Counted from the stretch's first letter, positions 1 through 6,536 are shown. The stretch: DNA of 14,339 nucleotides from an uncultured Acetatifactor sp. (GCA_910584435.1 CAJUAP010000029.1:1-14339), one strand, 5' to 3'. Notes: generated from the sequence alone by a model not told the origin. Program-made: numbers and translations.

Positions 1-4
1 ATTG

Positions 5-44
5 AAAAATACGGCTATTAAAAATGTCGATTTTTAATAGCCGT
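5..44 (-). terminator. Rho-independent terminator overlapping the 3' end of the kinase gene
   Basis: The sequence shows a perfect inverted repeat: arms at 11-25 and 30-44 (15 bp, ACGGCTATTAAAAAT and its complement) around a 4-nt loop. On the minus strand it is followed by ATTTTT, as expected for an intrinsic terminator of the kinase gene. The kinase stop codon (18-20) lies inside the distal arm, so the last codons are part of the hairpin. The stem is AT-rich apart from the CGGC at its base. Read on the plus strand there is no comparable T-run, so the orientation is minus. Confidence 0.75.
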
Positions 45-1940
45 AGTAATATCATTGTCGTCCACCAGAAGGATTTTCCGGTTCATCAATCCGGAAATGA
101 CTGCATTGGTATCCACAGCTGCAGAAGTAAGCTGATTTTGTATTCTTAAAGGAAGGGTGACAGTAAACGTACTTCCCATGCCCACAATACTTTCAACTTC
201 TATATTTCCTCCCAGCATATGAGTGATATTCCGCGCAATGGTGAGCCCTAACCCCGTTCCGTGTATACCGCTGAAAGTAGTGTTTTTCTCTCTTTCAAAC
301 GGTTCAAATATCTGTTTCAGATGTTCATCCTTGATTCCGATGCCAGTATCCCTGATTACAAACTGATATATCGCATGCTCCATGGACTGTTGCTCCAATT
401 CCACAGCAATAAAATCTACCCTTCCGCCATATTTCGTATATGTCACAGCATTGTCAACCAGATAAAGGAGAAGCTGCTTCAGCTTGTCCCTGTCACTGAT
501 GACCTCACTGTGTTCAAGTCCGGCAGCGCTCAAATAAAATGAAATATTTTTCTCTGATGCTTTAGAAAACAGTGTTCTATGTATATCCTGCAAAATGTCA
601 TTCAAATTGCACTCTGATTCTATCACATGGAAGTCCTTGGACTCTGTCCATGATATTTCAAGTACTTTGCTGATCAGATCCAGAAGCTGTCTGCTGGACG
701 CATCAATTTTCTGCAGATAGTGTTGTACTTCTAAGGCATCCGTTACATTTTTCTGTGCAAGTGCCGTATATCCGAAAATTGCATTTAAAGGCGTTCTCAT
801 ATCATGAGACATATTAGAAAGAAACGTGTTTTTAGCAATATTCGCCAGATTCACATTTTCTAATGCCCCTTTCAGGATCTGCTGCTGCTCCATCTCGTAC
901 AATATTTCCTCGTCCACTCTGCGGTATCCCATAACAATCTGGGAAATATTTTCCCCACTGCCCACATCTACCACACGAAGCTGCAGATATACAGTCTGTT
1001 CGTTTTCAATCACCCGGTAATTAAAATAATAGGTTTTATTCCCTGTCAGTTTCCCACGAATATAGGCAGGTTCCGTGGCCTTGAGAACCATATCCAAATC
1101 TTCCGGATGCACCCAGCTGGCCGCATAATCCAAAGCATATTGCGAATATTGACGTACATCATCCGGTTTGGCAAACTGCTGCCTGGTGCGGCTGCTCAGA
1201 CGGTATGGCAGAACCAGATCCGCTTCCAGGTCAACATATAAAATAGATTCATAATTTACACTCAGCCCCTCTATCACTTCCAGCCGCCGTAGATGTTCTT
1301 GATTGATTATCTTTCTTTCTCTGTCATATTCTTCAATCAAATTCTGCAGTTTTTGCTCTTTCTGCAGAGACTCTTTTAACAGCATAGCTTTTTCTGTCTG
1401 CTGACGTTTCTTTTTCTCTGTGGCATCACCCATAAAGACATAAAAAATATCTCCCACAGACTCACTATGTACAAAATGACCATAATCTTCAATCCAGCCT
1501 ATGGAACCATCCTTTCGGACAATGCGGTACTCAACATAATCCAGATCATATTGACTGGCAGATATTTGTTCCCAGATACTTTGTTCTACATGCTCCAAGT
1601 CTTCATGATATACAATTCCCCTGAAAGAGTTACCTGTTAATTCCTGGAAATCACGAAAAGAATCACACTTGAAAATACGCAGCAATGCCTTATTGGCATA
1701 AATAATCTTCTCATCCACATCGGCATGATAAATTAAAAAGCCCCCCGGCATTTCATCCATAAATTGAACGATCTCCTTTGCTATCTGCAGATCATAAGAA
1801 ATCTGCAGATTCTGCCGGTTTGTGTTCTTATCCTGAGTAAAAAGGGAATCTGTATGAAAAAGAACACTATCAGGATCGCTCAACATCAGCAGCATATGTT
1901 CAATTAAATTTACATGTACTCTCTCTTCATCCATAATCAT
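18..1940 (-). CDS. PAS-domain sensor histidine kinase with truncated C-terminal receiver domain
   Basis: This is a cytoplasmic two-component sensor kinase without predicted membrane segments. Domains in order: a PAS domain at about residues 58-175 (GGFLIYHADVDEKIIYAN, then a PAC-like VRKDGSIGWIEDYG), a Glu/Lys-rich coiled coil at 175-222, a second PAS-like region at 230-345, a HisKA domain with the H-box SHDMRTPLNAI (phospho-acceptor His379), and a HATPase domain with N-box Asn497, G1 DTGIGI (531-536) and G2 GTGLGL (561-566). At 623-631 it starts a receiver domain (ILLVDDNDI) but stops nine residues later in a terminator hairpin. Hybrid kinases of this type normally carry a full receiver of about 120 residues, so the phosphorelay output is missing. 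Autophosphorylation could still be intact. An alternative ATG at 1934 has better spacing (9 nt) from the AGGGGG ribosome site than the ATG at 1940 (3 nt). The ligand is unknown. Confidence 0.9.
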   Translation of the reverse strand: MIMDEERVHVNLIEHMLLMLSDPDSVLFHTDSLFTQDKNTNRQNLQISYDLQIAKEIVQFMDEMPGGFLIYHADVDEKIIYANKALLRIFKCDSFRDFQELTGNSFRGIVYHEDLEHVEQSIWEQISASQYDLDYVEYRIVRKDGSIGWIEDYGHFVHSESVGDIFYVFMGDATEKKKRQQTEKAMLLKESLQKEQKLQNLIEEYDRERKIINQEHLRRLEVIEGLSVNYESILYVDLEADLVLPYRLSSRTRQQFAKPDDVRQYSQYALDYAASWVHPEDLDMVLKATEPAYIRGKLTGNKTYYFNYRVIENEQTVYLQLRVVDVGSGENISQIVMGYRRVDEEILYEMEQQQILKGALENVNLANIAKNTFLSNMSHDMRTPLNAIFGYTALAQKNVTDALEVQHYLQKIDASSRQLLDLISKVLEISWTESKDFHVIESECNLNDILQDIHRTLFSKASEKNISFYLSAAGLEHSEVISDRDKLKQLLLYLVDNAVTYTKYGGRVDFIAVELEQQSMEHAIYQFVIRDTGIGIKDEHLKQIFEPFEREKNTTFSGIHGTGLGLTIARNITHMLGGNIEVESIVGMGSTFTVTLPLRIQNQLTSAAVDTNAVISGLMNRKILLVDDNDITTAIKNRHF

Positions 1941-1994
1941 GGTCCCCCTAAAACTTTAAAAATTTTATAACTCCCCTGATGTAATGTATAAGCC

Positions 1995-2222
1995 TTAGGC
2001 AATATTGATTTGAGATGAACATTTCCTATCAGAAACACCTATATCTGTCAATACCCCCGCTACCTCCCGATACGGCATGGAATAGCGCTGGGACAGATAG
2101 CGCATACTGGCTCCCATTTCTCCGTCAGGACCACCATATTGAGAGATAATGGCCTGCGCCAGCTTGGCATTGGGTTCTTTGATATTTACAGGGAATTCCA
2201 ATCGCCTTTCATAACTCCACAT
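1995..2222 (-). pseudogene. cotJC: Truncated spore coat protein CotJC (N-terminal third only)
   Basis: CotJC is a spore-coat protein of the manganese-catalase family, normally about 190 residues with a four-helix bundle that holds a di-manganese site. The start here is typical: MWSYERRLEFPVNIKEPN, then QYGGPDGEMGASMRYLSQRY and VLTDIG at about 59-64. Family members continue with a metal-ligand segment such as TEELAHLEM. Here the frame instead reads VSDRKCSSQINIA and stops at residue 75. I read the other two frames downstream and neither restores CotJC, so this is a deletion or replacement junction, not a single frameshift. The ATG directly abuts the cotJB stop (TAAATG), showing the original operon order. 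Most metal ligands are absent, so catalase activity is not expected. Confidence 0.85.
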
Positions 2223-2477
2223 TTATACGCACTCTCCTTCCCATGGCAGTGGAGCGGCTCCCCATCTCCACTCTTTGCTGCTCTCCGCCCATCTCGTATT
2301 CAATGGATAATACTTCTGTGAGAATTCTTTCTCCATCTGAAGCTTCAGTCTGTTATAATGGTTAAAATATTCCATTGCTTTACGATCCATGGGATGTGTA
2401 TCCAAATATAATGTCAACTCTGTCACTACAAAGTCTGCAATCCCAATATCCCTCAAAAGCTGTTCCTTTTCTCCCAT
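2223..2477 (-). CDS. cotJB: Spore coat protein CotJB
   Basis: This 84-residue protein belongs to the CotJB family, small coat-associated proteins encoded between cotJA and cotJC. In Bacillus subtilis the cotJ operon is under mother-cell sigma-E control. Diagnostic features are the N-terminal helix (LLRDIGIADFVVTELTLYL), the motif LDTHPMDRKAMEYFNHYN, and the Trp-rich C-terminus ending WGAAPLPWEGECV. The ATG at 2477 was chosen because it overlaps the cotJA stop (TAATG) and has AGGAGG eight nucleotides upstream. A GTG at 2486 would add three residues but lies too close to that site. The gene looks intact although its neighbour cotJC is broken. Confidence 0.88.
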   Translation of the reverse strand: MGEKEQLLRDIGIADFVVTELTLYLDTHPMDRKAMEYFNHYNRLKLQMEKEFSQKYYPLNTRWAESSKEWRWGAAPLPWEGECV

Positions 2478-2647
2478 TACACACACCTCCTTCCCGTAAA
2501 CGGCTTATCCAGTTCCGGGAATATGGTGCCGGCACAGTATGCTTTCTCCAGATCATCATACATTTTGTCAAATCTCTGCCATGGCACATAAGCCATAGCC
2601 ACTGGAAATTTCTCTATATTGTTATGATTCAACAATGACTCCTGCAT
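2477..2647 (-). CDS. cotJA: Spore coat-associated protein CotJA
   Basis: This 56-residue gene is easily missed because it is short. The protein begins MQESLLNHNNIEKFPVAMAY and continues VPWQRFDKMYDDLEKAYCAG, TIFPELDKPFTGRRCV. The blocks AMAYVPWQ, LEKAYCAGTIFPELDKPF are the CotJA family signature. It is somewhat shorter than many CotJA proteins (about 70-80 residues), mainly at the N-terminus. The start is set by a GGAAAGG ribosome site, with an in-frame TGA a few codons upstream. The stop overlaps the cotJB start by one base (TAATG), implying translational coupling. Upstream, TTCATATCT resembles a sigma-E -35 element, but I see no good matching -10 (CATACAnT), so I do not call a promoter. Confidence 0.85.
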   Translation of the reverse strand: MQESLLNHNNIEKFPVAMAYVPWQRFDKMYDDLEKAYCAGTIFPELDKPFTGRRCV

Positions 2648-2704
2648 TTTGATACCTTTCCTGCTATTTCAATTTAGTTAATAACAAGATATGAATCGAG
2701 CAGG

Positions 2705-2729
2705 AAAACTGTGCAATGAATTGTAACAG
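2705..2729 (-). terminator. Possible weak terminator after degV
   Basis: On the minus strand, CTGT and CAA pair with TTG and ACAG around a TTCA loop with a small internal bulge, followed by TTTT. It sits 8 nt after the degV stop, which is the right place. The stem is short and interrupted, so this is only a candidate. Confidence 0.3.
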
Positions 2730-2736
2730 AAAAACA

Positions 2737-3609
2737 CTATCTGGATTCCCCCATGAAGAATAAAGCCACTGTTCCGGGACCGGAATGAGCTCCAATGGTA
2801 GGCCCGATATGATTAATCATAAAATGCTCCATGCCAAAACGTTCCCGAATCTGGTCGCGGACAAATTCCGCATCCTCCAGAGCATCTCCATGGCTGATAA
2901 ATATCATATCATCCTTGTTTTCCTGCATCCAGGAACCCATTTTCTCTTCCATATAATTCACCAATGCAAGGAGTGATTTCCTACGTCCTCTTACTTTGCC
3001 GATCACAATCAAATGTCCCTCCTGATCCACATGCAGGGTGGGTTTAATAGAAGCCAATGTGCCGAAAACAGCTGCGGTTCTGCTGACACGTCCGCCTCTG
3101 TACAGGTGGAACAGATCATATACGGTGAATGCATGCACGAAATTCTGCACATGCTCCTTCAGCCACTGTGCCGTCTCTTCCATGGTCTTACCGGCATCTC
3201 TCATCATCACAGCCTTATGTACAAACAGCCCCTCGCCCATGGATGCACACAAACTGTCAATTACCATAATTCTGACATCCTGATGTTCCTCCATGATTTC
3301 CTCAGCCGCCATACAGAGATTGCTGTATGTGCCGCTTAAGCCGGAAGAGAAAGCCAGATGCAGAATCTCCTTATCTGTTTTTATATACTCTTCAAAATAT
3401 TCTTTTGCCTCCGCCGGATTAATCTGGGAAGTGGTGGGCATTTTCCCTTCCTCCCGCATCATGGCATAGAAATTCTTCCAGTCCATTTCCTTATCTTTGC
3501 CATAAGTAATGCCATCAAGTATGTAACTGATAGGCATACAACCTATTCCATGCTCATCCAGATATTCCTTCGGCAGATCTGCAGTGCTGTCTGTTATTAT
3601 TTTGAACAT
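2737..3609 (-). CDS. DegV family fatty-acid-binding protein
   Basis: DegV-family (FakB-like) proteins bind a fatty acid between two domains. In characterised Gram-positives, FakB presents the fatty acid to FakA kinase for phosphorylation and entry into phospholipid. The 290-residue length is normal. Visible motifs are IITDSTADLP at 4-13, the TTSQINP block at 59-65 and SSGLSGTY at 88-95, the residues that contact the ligand carboxylate, and a conserved C-terminal GPTIGAHSGPGTVALFF. No fakA is visible here, and several DegV paralogues per genome are usual in Clostridia, so the specific ligand cannot be stated. The gene stands alone between repeat copy A and the cotJ operon. An AGGAGG five nucleotides before the ATG fixes the start. 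Confidence 0.92.
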   Translation of the reverse strand: MFKIITDSTADLPKEYLDEHGIGCMPISYILDGITYGKDKEMDWKNFYAMMREEGKMPTTSQINPAEAKEYFEEYIKTDKEILHLAFSSGLSGTYSNLCMAAEEIMEEHQDVRIMVIDSLCASMGEGLFVHKAVMMRDAGKTMEETAQWLKEHVQNFVHAFTVYDLFHLYRGGRVSRTAAVFGTLASIKPTLHVDQEGHLIVIGKVRGRRKSLLALVNYMEEKMGSWMQENKDDMIFISHGDALEDAEFVRDQIRERFGMEHFMINHIGPTIGAHSGPGTVALFFMGESR

Positions 3610-3614
3610 AGTTT

Positions 3615-3674
3615 CCTCCTATTTAGAGTTCCGTCTCTCCACTCCAGCCCCCTTATGGGGGAGAATCTTCAGCT
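3615..3674 (-). repeat. Structured dispersed repeat, copy A, upstream of degV
   Basis: This block matches 14280-14339. The first 28 plus-strand bases of the core (from 3627) are identical in both copies, and after that they differ by a few substitutions and one indel. Read in the gene direction it holds a hairpin (CCCCC-ATAA-GGGGG), then the invariant GGCTGGAGTGGAGAGACGG, then AATAGGAGG, which is the ribosome site itself. The core ends exactly 17 nt before the start codon in both copies although the genes are unrelated. It could be a cis-regulatory RNA element or a small mobile repeat that donates a ribosome site. I recognise no named riboswitch class in it. Confidence 0.85.
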
Positions 3675-3701
3675 GCAAAGGGCGCATCTGAAAATTCTCC
3701 C
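3659..3701. repeat. Long inverted repeat attached to repeat copy A
   Basis: The arms 3659-3672 and 3688-3701 pair over 14 bp with a single G-U type position (GGGAGAATCTTCAG against CTGAAAATTCTCCC). The 15-nt intervening sequence can add a short TGC/GCA stem (3674-3676 with 3684-3686). The proximal arm competes with the CCCCC/GGGGG hairpin of the repeat, because the run at 3656-3661 is shared. Two mutually exclusive structures in the leader of degV are therefore possible. No T-run follows the long hairpin, so it is not a standard terminator. Confidence 0.65.
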
Positions 3702-3781
3702 GGGGCTTCCGTTCTGAGACTGTTTTAATTTTCCTCTTGACATTTCTCAGCTGGGCTATGAAAATGGCGGCAGGTACGCAA

Positions 3782-5260
3782 TTATTTCTTTTGACCCTTG
3801 AAAGCACCCGGAAGACGTCGGCGGATCAGTCTGTTTTTAAGATTCTTCCAGTCAAAGGGAATCAATGGATAAATGTAGCTGTGATGTGATACTGTCTTAT
3901 TACAGCCGATTGCCAAAACTGCAATCAGAATCCCTGCAAGGTATCCCCACAGGCCAAACCATTGGGTCAGCAGCAAATCTAAAATGCGCAGGAATTTTAA
4001 GGCATATCCCAGCTCATAATTTGCCTGCGTATAGTTGGCAATGGCAACAAATGCCATGTATAACATGACTTCGGAGGAAAACCATCCGCTTTTTACCGAG
4101 AATTCCCCTAATACCAGCGCCGCCATAACGCTCAAAGGTGTACTGAGCATATTGGGCGTATTAATAGCTGCCAGTTTCAGACCGTCTATGGCAAGCTCTA
4201 ATATCAGGAACTGCCATATGACCGGAATATTGGGCTCTTCCTTTAACATAATAAACGCAAAGCTCTCAGGTATCCACTTACTGTTGCTCACCAGAAGCAG
4301 AAATGTCGGTGTCAGCAGATATGTCAGCAAAGAGATCAAGAACCGGGTCATTCTTAAATAGGTTCCTGTAACAGGCGGAAAATAGTAATCATCCGCTTCC
4401 TCCACCACGTCAAATATTGTAGTTGGCAGTATCATGGCAGAAGGGGAATTATCTACCAAAATTACTATATTTCCTTCTAACACCTGGGCTGCCGCCGCAT
4501 CCGGTCTCTCGGTGTATTTAAACTTAGGAAAAGGATTGTACCATTTCCGCTGGTACAGGCATTCCGCCAGAGATTCCTGGTTCATGGACAAAGCATCCAC
4601 CTGAATGTCCTGGATTTTACGTTTGATTTCCTGTAAGAAATCATTATCCACACGCCCCTTCATATAACACAGCACAATATCCGTATGAGAACTGTTTCCG
4701 GCGCTCATCATTTCCATGTGTAAATCTGCGCTCCGGATCCTGCGGCGTATCAACGCAGTGTTACTGACAACGGTCTCTACAAAACCATCCTTAGAACCTC
4801 TAAGCACCTTATCCTTCTCAGGCTCTTCCACCCCTCTTGCAGGATAAGTCCTGGTATCAAGCACCAATGCCTTATCATAACCATCCACCAGCAGAAAGAA
4901 CATCCCTGACAGCAGAGAATGAACCAGTGTATCACATTGCGCTTCTATGTCCACCTCTACATAAGGTGTAAAGCGCTTCGACAGTCCATGCATGTCATTG
5001 GGCATATCTTCCGGTTTCATGTCCATGAAGTACTGCAGCAGCTTCTGCGCCATATCATCCTTACAGAAGCCATCCACCAGATACATACATGCTTCTTTCC
5101 CACCCACTTCAATGACGCGGTAAATAATATCGAAATTTGCGTCTGCATCCAATATTCCATTCAAATAAGCCATATCTGTCTGCAGCGAACCTGTCAGTTT
5201 ACCTGTTTTTTCTGCCTGTTCCTGCGGTTTACTTTTATATGCAGAAATCTGTTCAGCCAT
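3782..5260 (-). CDS. spoVAF: GerA-family spore germination protein, SpoVAF type
   Basis: This is an inner-membrane protein of the GerA A-subunit family. The 492-residue length is normal for SpoVAF. A hydrophilic N-terminal half (about 1-300) carries family blocks such as NTALIRRRIRS (167-176), LVDNSPSAMILPTTIFD (268-284) and DDYYFPPV (290-297). A C-terminal membrane half follows, with hydrophobic spans at about 304-325, 349-368, 373-387, 396-412 and 420-452. It ends in a basic tail. SpoVAF works with the SpoVA dipicolinic-acid channel and with FigP in germinating Bacillus spores. Here no spoVA genes or GerB/GerC partners adjoin it, so the partner must be elsewhere. An AAAGGA ribosome site lies about 11 nt before the ATG, slightly long. 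Assignment to SpoVAF rather than a GerAA nutrient receptor subunit rests on the recalled motif pattern. Confidence 0.88.
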   Translation of the reverse strand: MAEQISAYKSKPQEQAEKTGKLTGSLQTDMAYLNGILDADANFDIIYRVIEVGGKEACMYLVDGFCKDDMAQKLLQYFMDMKPEDMPNDMHGLSKRFTPYVEVDIEAQCDTLVHSLLSGMFFLLVDGYDKALVLDTRTYPARGVEEPEKDKVLRGSKDGFVETVVSNTALIRRRIRSADLHMEMMSAGNSSHTDIVLCYMKGRVDNDFLQEIKRKIQDIQVDALSMNQESLAECLYQRKWYNPFPKFKYTERPDAAAAQVLEGNIVILVDNSPSAMILPTTIFDVVEEADDYYFPPVTGTYLRMTRFLISLLTYLLTPTFLLLVSNSKWIPESFAFIMLKEEPNIPVIWQFLILELAIDGLKLAAINTPNMLSTPLSVMAALVLGEFSVKSGWFSSEVMLYMAFVAIANYTQANYELGYALKFLRILDLLLTQWFGLWGYLAGILIAVLAIGCNKTVSHHSYIYPLIPFDWKNLKNRLIRRRLPGAFKGQKK

Positions 5261-5279
5261 ATCATATTTATTTCCTTTC

Positions 5280-5303
5280 GCTATGTTTTAAGGTTAGCAT
5301 AGC
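5280..5303 (-). promoter_or_regulatory. Small hairpin just upstream of the spoVAF ribosome site
   Basis: GCTATG and CATAGC form a 6-bp inverted repeat with a 12-nt loop, ending immediately before the AAAGGA site of spoVAF. The 103-nt gap between dut and spoVAF shows no strong terminator and no clear forespore (sigma-F/G) promoter. Partial matches such as GCATA and TATGCTA occur at unfavourable spacing. A role in translation control is speculative. Confidence 0.25.
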
Positions 5304-5363
5304 CATAAAGGGAAATATTTATGCGGCAAACGCTATCTTACTTATCCTGCCTGATTATCTGAC

Positions 5364-5897
5364 TTACATATCTGGCATAATTACCGAATTCGATGTGCTT
5401 CCCAGGCCGCCATTGCGGATTCCATCCGCATTATCATCAACGGTAATTCCATACTCCAGGAAAATCCCCTGCACAAAACCGGCACCCTGAGCCACTTCTG
5501 CTGTTCTGCCCTCATTTGAATCATTGGTGAGCTTAACGAAGATATGCCCTTCATTGTCAGAATAGAAATAATCACTGTCAATAATTCCTACGGTATTGTT
5601 CATCTGCAGCCTGTAGCGGAATCCCAGACTGCTCCTCGGATAAAGCTGTAATACCCATCCCTCATCAATCCGGACCCGGATTCCCGTTGGTATTTTGATT
5701 GTTTTTCCAGGCGCCAGTGAGAATGAAAAGGGGGCAAAAAAATCATATCCTGCACTTCCCACCGTAGCACGTCTGGGCAATGACAATGTTTCGTACATCT
5801 TTTTGACATTCTCTTCCGGGTAACAGGGAAATTCCTCCCCCATGGCATCTGTAAAAGCTTTTGGACTGACTTTATAAAACTGTGCAATTTTTTTCAT
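5364..5897 (-). CDS. dut: dUTP diphosphatase (dUTPase)
   Basis: This trimeric-type dUTPase hydrolyses dUTP to dUMP and pyrophosphate, keeping uracil out of DNA and supplying thymidylate synthase. All five motifs are visible: I ATVGSAGYDFFAP (44-56, catalytic environment Asp52), II PRSSLG (87-92), III GIIDSDYF (104-111), IV AQGAGFVQGIF (136-146) and V RNGGLGST (161-168). The 177-residue length exceeds the usual 145-150, because of about 35 extra N-terminal residues and a short insertion after motif III (YSDNEGHI). The N-terminal extension contains FYKVSPKAF and no recognised domain. The gene lies 67 nt after nrdG, separated by an 18-bp tandem repeat whose last unit supplies the ribosome site. 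Pairing with nrdDG makes sense because reductase output is the source of dUTP. Confidence 0.93.
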   Translation of the reverse strand: MKKIAQFYKVSPKAFTDAMGEEFPCYPEENVKKMYETLSLPRRATVGSAGYDFFAPFSFSLAPGKTIKIPTGIRVRIDEGWVLQLYPRSSLGFRYRLQMNNTVGIIDSDYFYSDNEGHIFVKLTNDSNEGRTAEVAQGAGFVQGIFLEYGITVDDNADGIRNGGLGSTSNSVIMPDM

Positions 5898-5902
5898 CGC
5901 AT

Positions 5903-5956
5903 TTCCTCAAACTTTTTCTATTCCTCAAATTATTTCTATTCCTCAAATTATTTCTA
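5903..5956 (-). repeat. Three tandem 18-bp units carrying the dut ribosome binding site
   Basis: Units are 5903-5920, 5921-5938 and 5939-5956. The latter two are identical and the first differs at two positions. In the gene direction each unit reads TAGAAATAATTTGAGGAA or close to it, so GAGGAA, the Shine-Dalgarno sequence of dut, is present three times, the last one 5 nt before the ATG. The array fills most of the nrdG-dut spacer. Copy number could vary by slippage. Confidence 0.95.
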
Positions 5957-5964
5957 TCACGGCT

Positions 5965-6525
5965 TTAATCACAGCATCCGCAGATGTTATTCAATTTTGG
6001 CGCTTCCTGATATTCCTGTTCATAGTCTCCGCAGTGCAGCACCGGAACCAATGGATCGGACTGCGCCAGTGTCTTCTGTACATCTATGACGCGCTGGTTC
6101 GCACTGCCCTTCCACATCAGCTTTACATCCTTCTCCTCAGCGATAAATTCCCCATCCACCAATACATCCACATACTTCATCAGGGGGTAATGCAGGATGT
6201 CCTCCCAGGAGTCCCCTGTATACAGCCAAATCGTCTTGGAAGGATATTTCTCCTTAATCTCTGACATGAATTCTCTGACACCTAATCTATTGGCGGGATG
6301 CAGAGGATCTCCTCCGGAAAAAGTAATGCCTGAGATATAATCCTGATCCAGCTGCTCAAATATCTCATTTTTAGCGGCAGTGTCAAAAATCAGCCCCCCG
6401 TCCGGATCCCAGGTAATGGGATTCTGACACCCCCGGCAGCAATGACTGCATCCTGCAACCCAGAGTACCACCCGCAGTCCGTCACCGTTCAGCATATCGT
6501 CCTTTGTTATATTGTGGTATCGCAT
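5965..6525 (-). CDS. nrdG: Anaerobic ribonucleoside-triphosphate reductase activating protein
   Basis: NrdG is a radical-SAM enzyme that uses a [4Fe-4S] cluster and S-adenosylmethionine to install the glycyl radical on NrdD. The cluster motif CX3CX2C is present as Cys26, Cys30 and Cys33 within GCSHCCRGCQNP, followed by the SAM-binding FSGGDPL (69-75) and the family block WLYTGDSWED (100-109). The ATG at 6525 (MRYHNITKDDML) was preferred because AGAAGGGG lies 5 nt upstream and this is the usual NrdG N-terminus. A longer frame upstream only reads through the end of nrdD. The spacer to nrdD is 11 nt, so the genes are co-transcribed. The 186-residue protein is slightly longer than typical because of a Cys-rich tail ending ICGCCD, with another Cys at 165. 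The tail's role is unknown. Confidence 0.95.
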   Translation of the reverse strand: MRYHNITKDDMLNGDGLRVVLWVAGCSHCCRGCQNPITWDPDGGLIFDTAAKNEIFEQLDQDYISGITFSGGDPLHPANRLGVREFMSEIKEKYPSKTIWLYTGDSWEDILHYPLMKYVDVLVDGEFIAEEKDVKLMWKGSANQRVIDVQKTLAQSDPLVPVLHCGDYEQEYQEAPKLNNICGCCD

Positions 6526-6536
6526 CATAACCCCTT

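Noticed and set aside
5..44. The perfect palindrome as a chimeric-assembly or amplification artefact
   Set aside because: Sequence beyond the 15-bp arms does not continue as a reverse complement, and a T-run follows the hairpin in the gene direction, as for a genuine terminator.
2380..2589. A 69-codon minus-strand frame overlapping cotJA and cotJB
   Set aside because: It is in a different frame from the clear CotJA and CotJB signatures and only exists because the true cotJA (56 codons) is short.
2648..2720. Sigma-E promoter for cotJ
   Set aside because: TTCATATCT resembles a sigma-E -35 element, but no -10 of the CATACAnT type is found at proper spacing. Left as a remark only.
3610..3781. 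T-box or other known riboswitch in the degV leader
   Set aside because: No T-box sequence (TGGNACC-like) or known aptamer signature was seen, and DegV is not an aminoacylation gene. The structure is described only as a repeat.
5903..5956. CRISPR array
   Set aside because: The three 18-bp units are directly abutting with no spacers, too short for CRISPR repeats, and no cas gene is present.
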